41,192 bases of DNA from Chara braunii (lineage: Eukaryota > Streptophyta > Charophyceae > Charales > Characeae): contig BFEA01000057.1 of the NCBI GenBank assembly GCA_003427395.1, positions 2,019,472 to 2,060,663 on the forward strand. Reading direction: 5' to 3'. The notes under the pieces are model-generated. The model had not been told where the DNA came from and did no database searches. It was given only the letters and a program-made list of their open reading frames with translations. Position numbers and translations under genes: made by a program. This document shows, piece after piece, positions 41,001 through 41,192 of the stretch. Position 1 is the stretch's first letter. Each line of letters starts with the position of its first letter.

Positions 41001-41192
41001 TATTGTAGCGGACCCACCAGGTGTGGTGCTCCGCTAGTGACAGAGATGGAGATGGAGGAAGAAGGGGGAGCAAGATGGCACAACGCAGCTTCCCACACAA
41101 GACTCCAACGCACGTACTCCAAAATGTGCAAGTGAGGAATGAGAATGAAAACAGACAATGGCTGGGGTATACCCCAGCGGACTGACGGGACT

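Overview
The window is eukaryotic, repeat-dense, non-genic DNA. It carries long TTA/ATT and GT microsatellites, nested insertions and several minisatellites. The only protein traces are broken Ty3-type gag relics and one doubtful pair of ORFs. Nothing fixes the species. A weak match to the primer site of plant Tat/Ogre elements hints at the green lineage, but I would not name an organism.

Most of the window is built from one superfamily of giant, non-coding, LTR-like repeats on the + strand. They begin TGTCGG followed at once by a hairpin, and end ...CGACA. Four members are visible. Unit 1 (about 1305-5007) is 5'-truncated. Unit 2 (about 5606-11029, resuming at 21250-21690) is also 5'-truncated. 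Unit N (11030-21249) is nested inside unit 2; it is bounded by a GCGT target duplication, and the empty site is intact in unit 3 and slightly changed in unit 1. Unit 3 runs 27536-35354. Units 2 and 3 are close relatives and flank an interior (21691-27535) with a frameshifted gag and CCHC zinc knuckle. This fits a 5' LTR, interior and 3' LTR of one gag-only element with LTRs of about 6-8 kb.

The striking content lies in these LTR-like units, which look like a string of RNA structure modules in fixed order: (i) a hairpin with an RGGAG loop; (ii) an array of six or more hairpins, each with a private, variable outer stem around an apical core shared by the whole array; (iii) in units 1-3, five degenerate tandem copies of a ~123-bp repeat; (iv) a GTTATC/GATAAC hairpin; (v) in units 1-3, a small hairpin with a GRG loop; (vi) a 3'-terminal folded domain with a conserved GTGACAA loop and two mutually exclusive pairings. 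Outer stems keep pairing through compensatory and G.U changes, which argues for function as RNA. The core differs by subfamily: CCATAAGTTTGG-type in unit 1, CATTGTTTCTAAGCAGAATG in units 2 and 3, ACTCCCGTGGGG-type in unit N. Flanks of the unit 1 arrays and the unit 2/3 arrays are nevertheless homologous, so the core seems to have been exchanged across a whole array. I know no described system of this kind and treat it as the main discovery candidate.

Layout: 1-1304, gag relic 1 (- strand) and unassigned DNA. 1305-5007, unit 1. 5013-5600, gag relic 2 (- strand, four in-frame stops, no frameshift). 5606-11029, unit 2 left part. 11030-21249, unit N, with microsatellites, a 36-bp minisatellite, paired GA/CT foldbacks, hairpin array C and a 208-nt five-way foldback. 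21250-21690, unit 2 right end. 21691-27535, interior with gag relic 3. 27536-35354, unit 3. 35355-36810, two disrupted ORFs of unknown function on the - strand. 36810-40420, a mosaic of unrelated minisatellites including a strongly palindromic one. 40421-41192, unassigned with a 28-bp tandem repeat.
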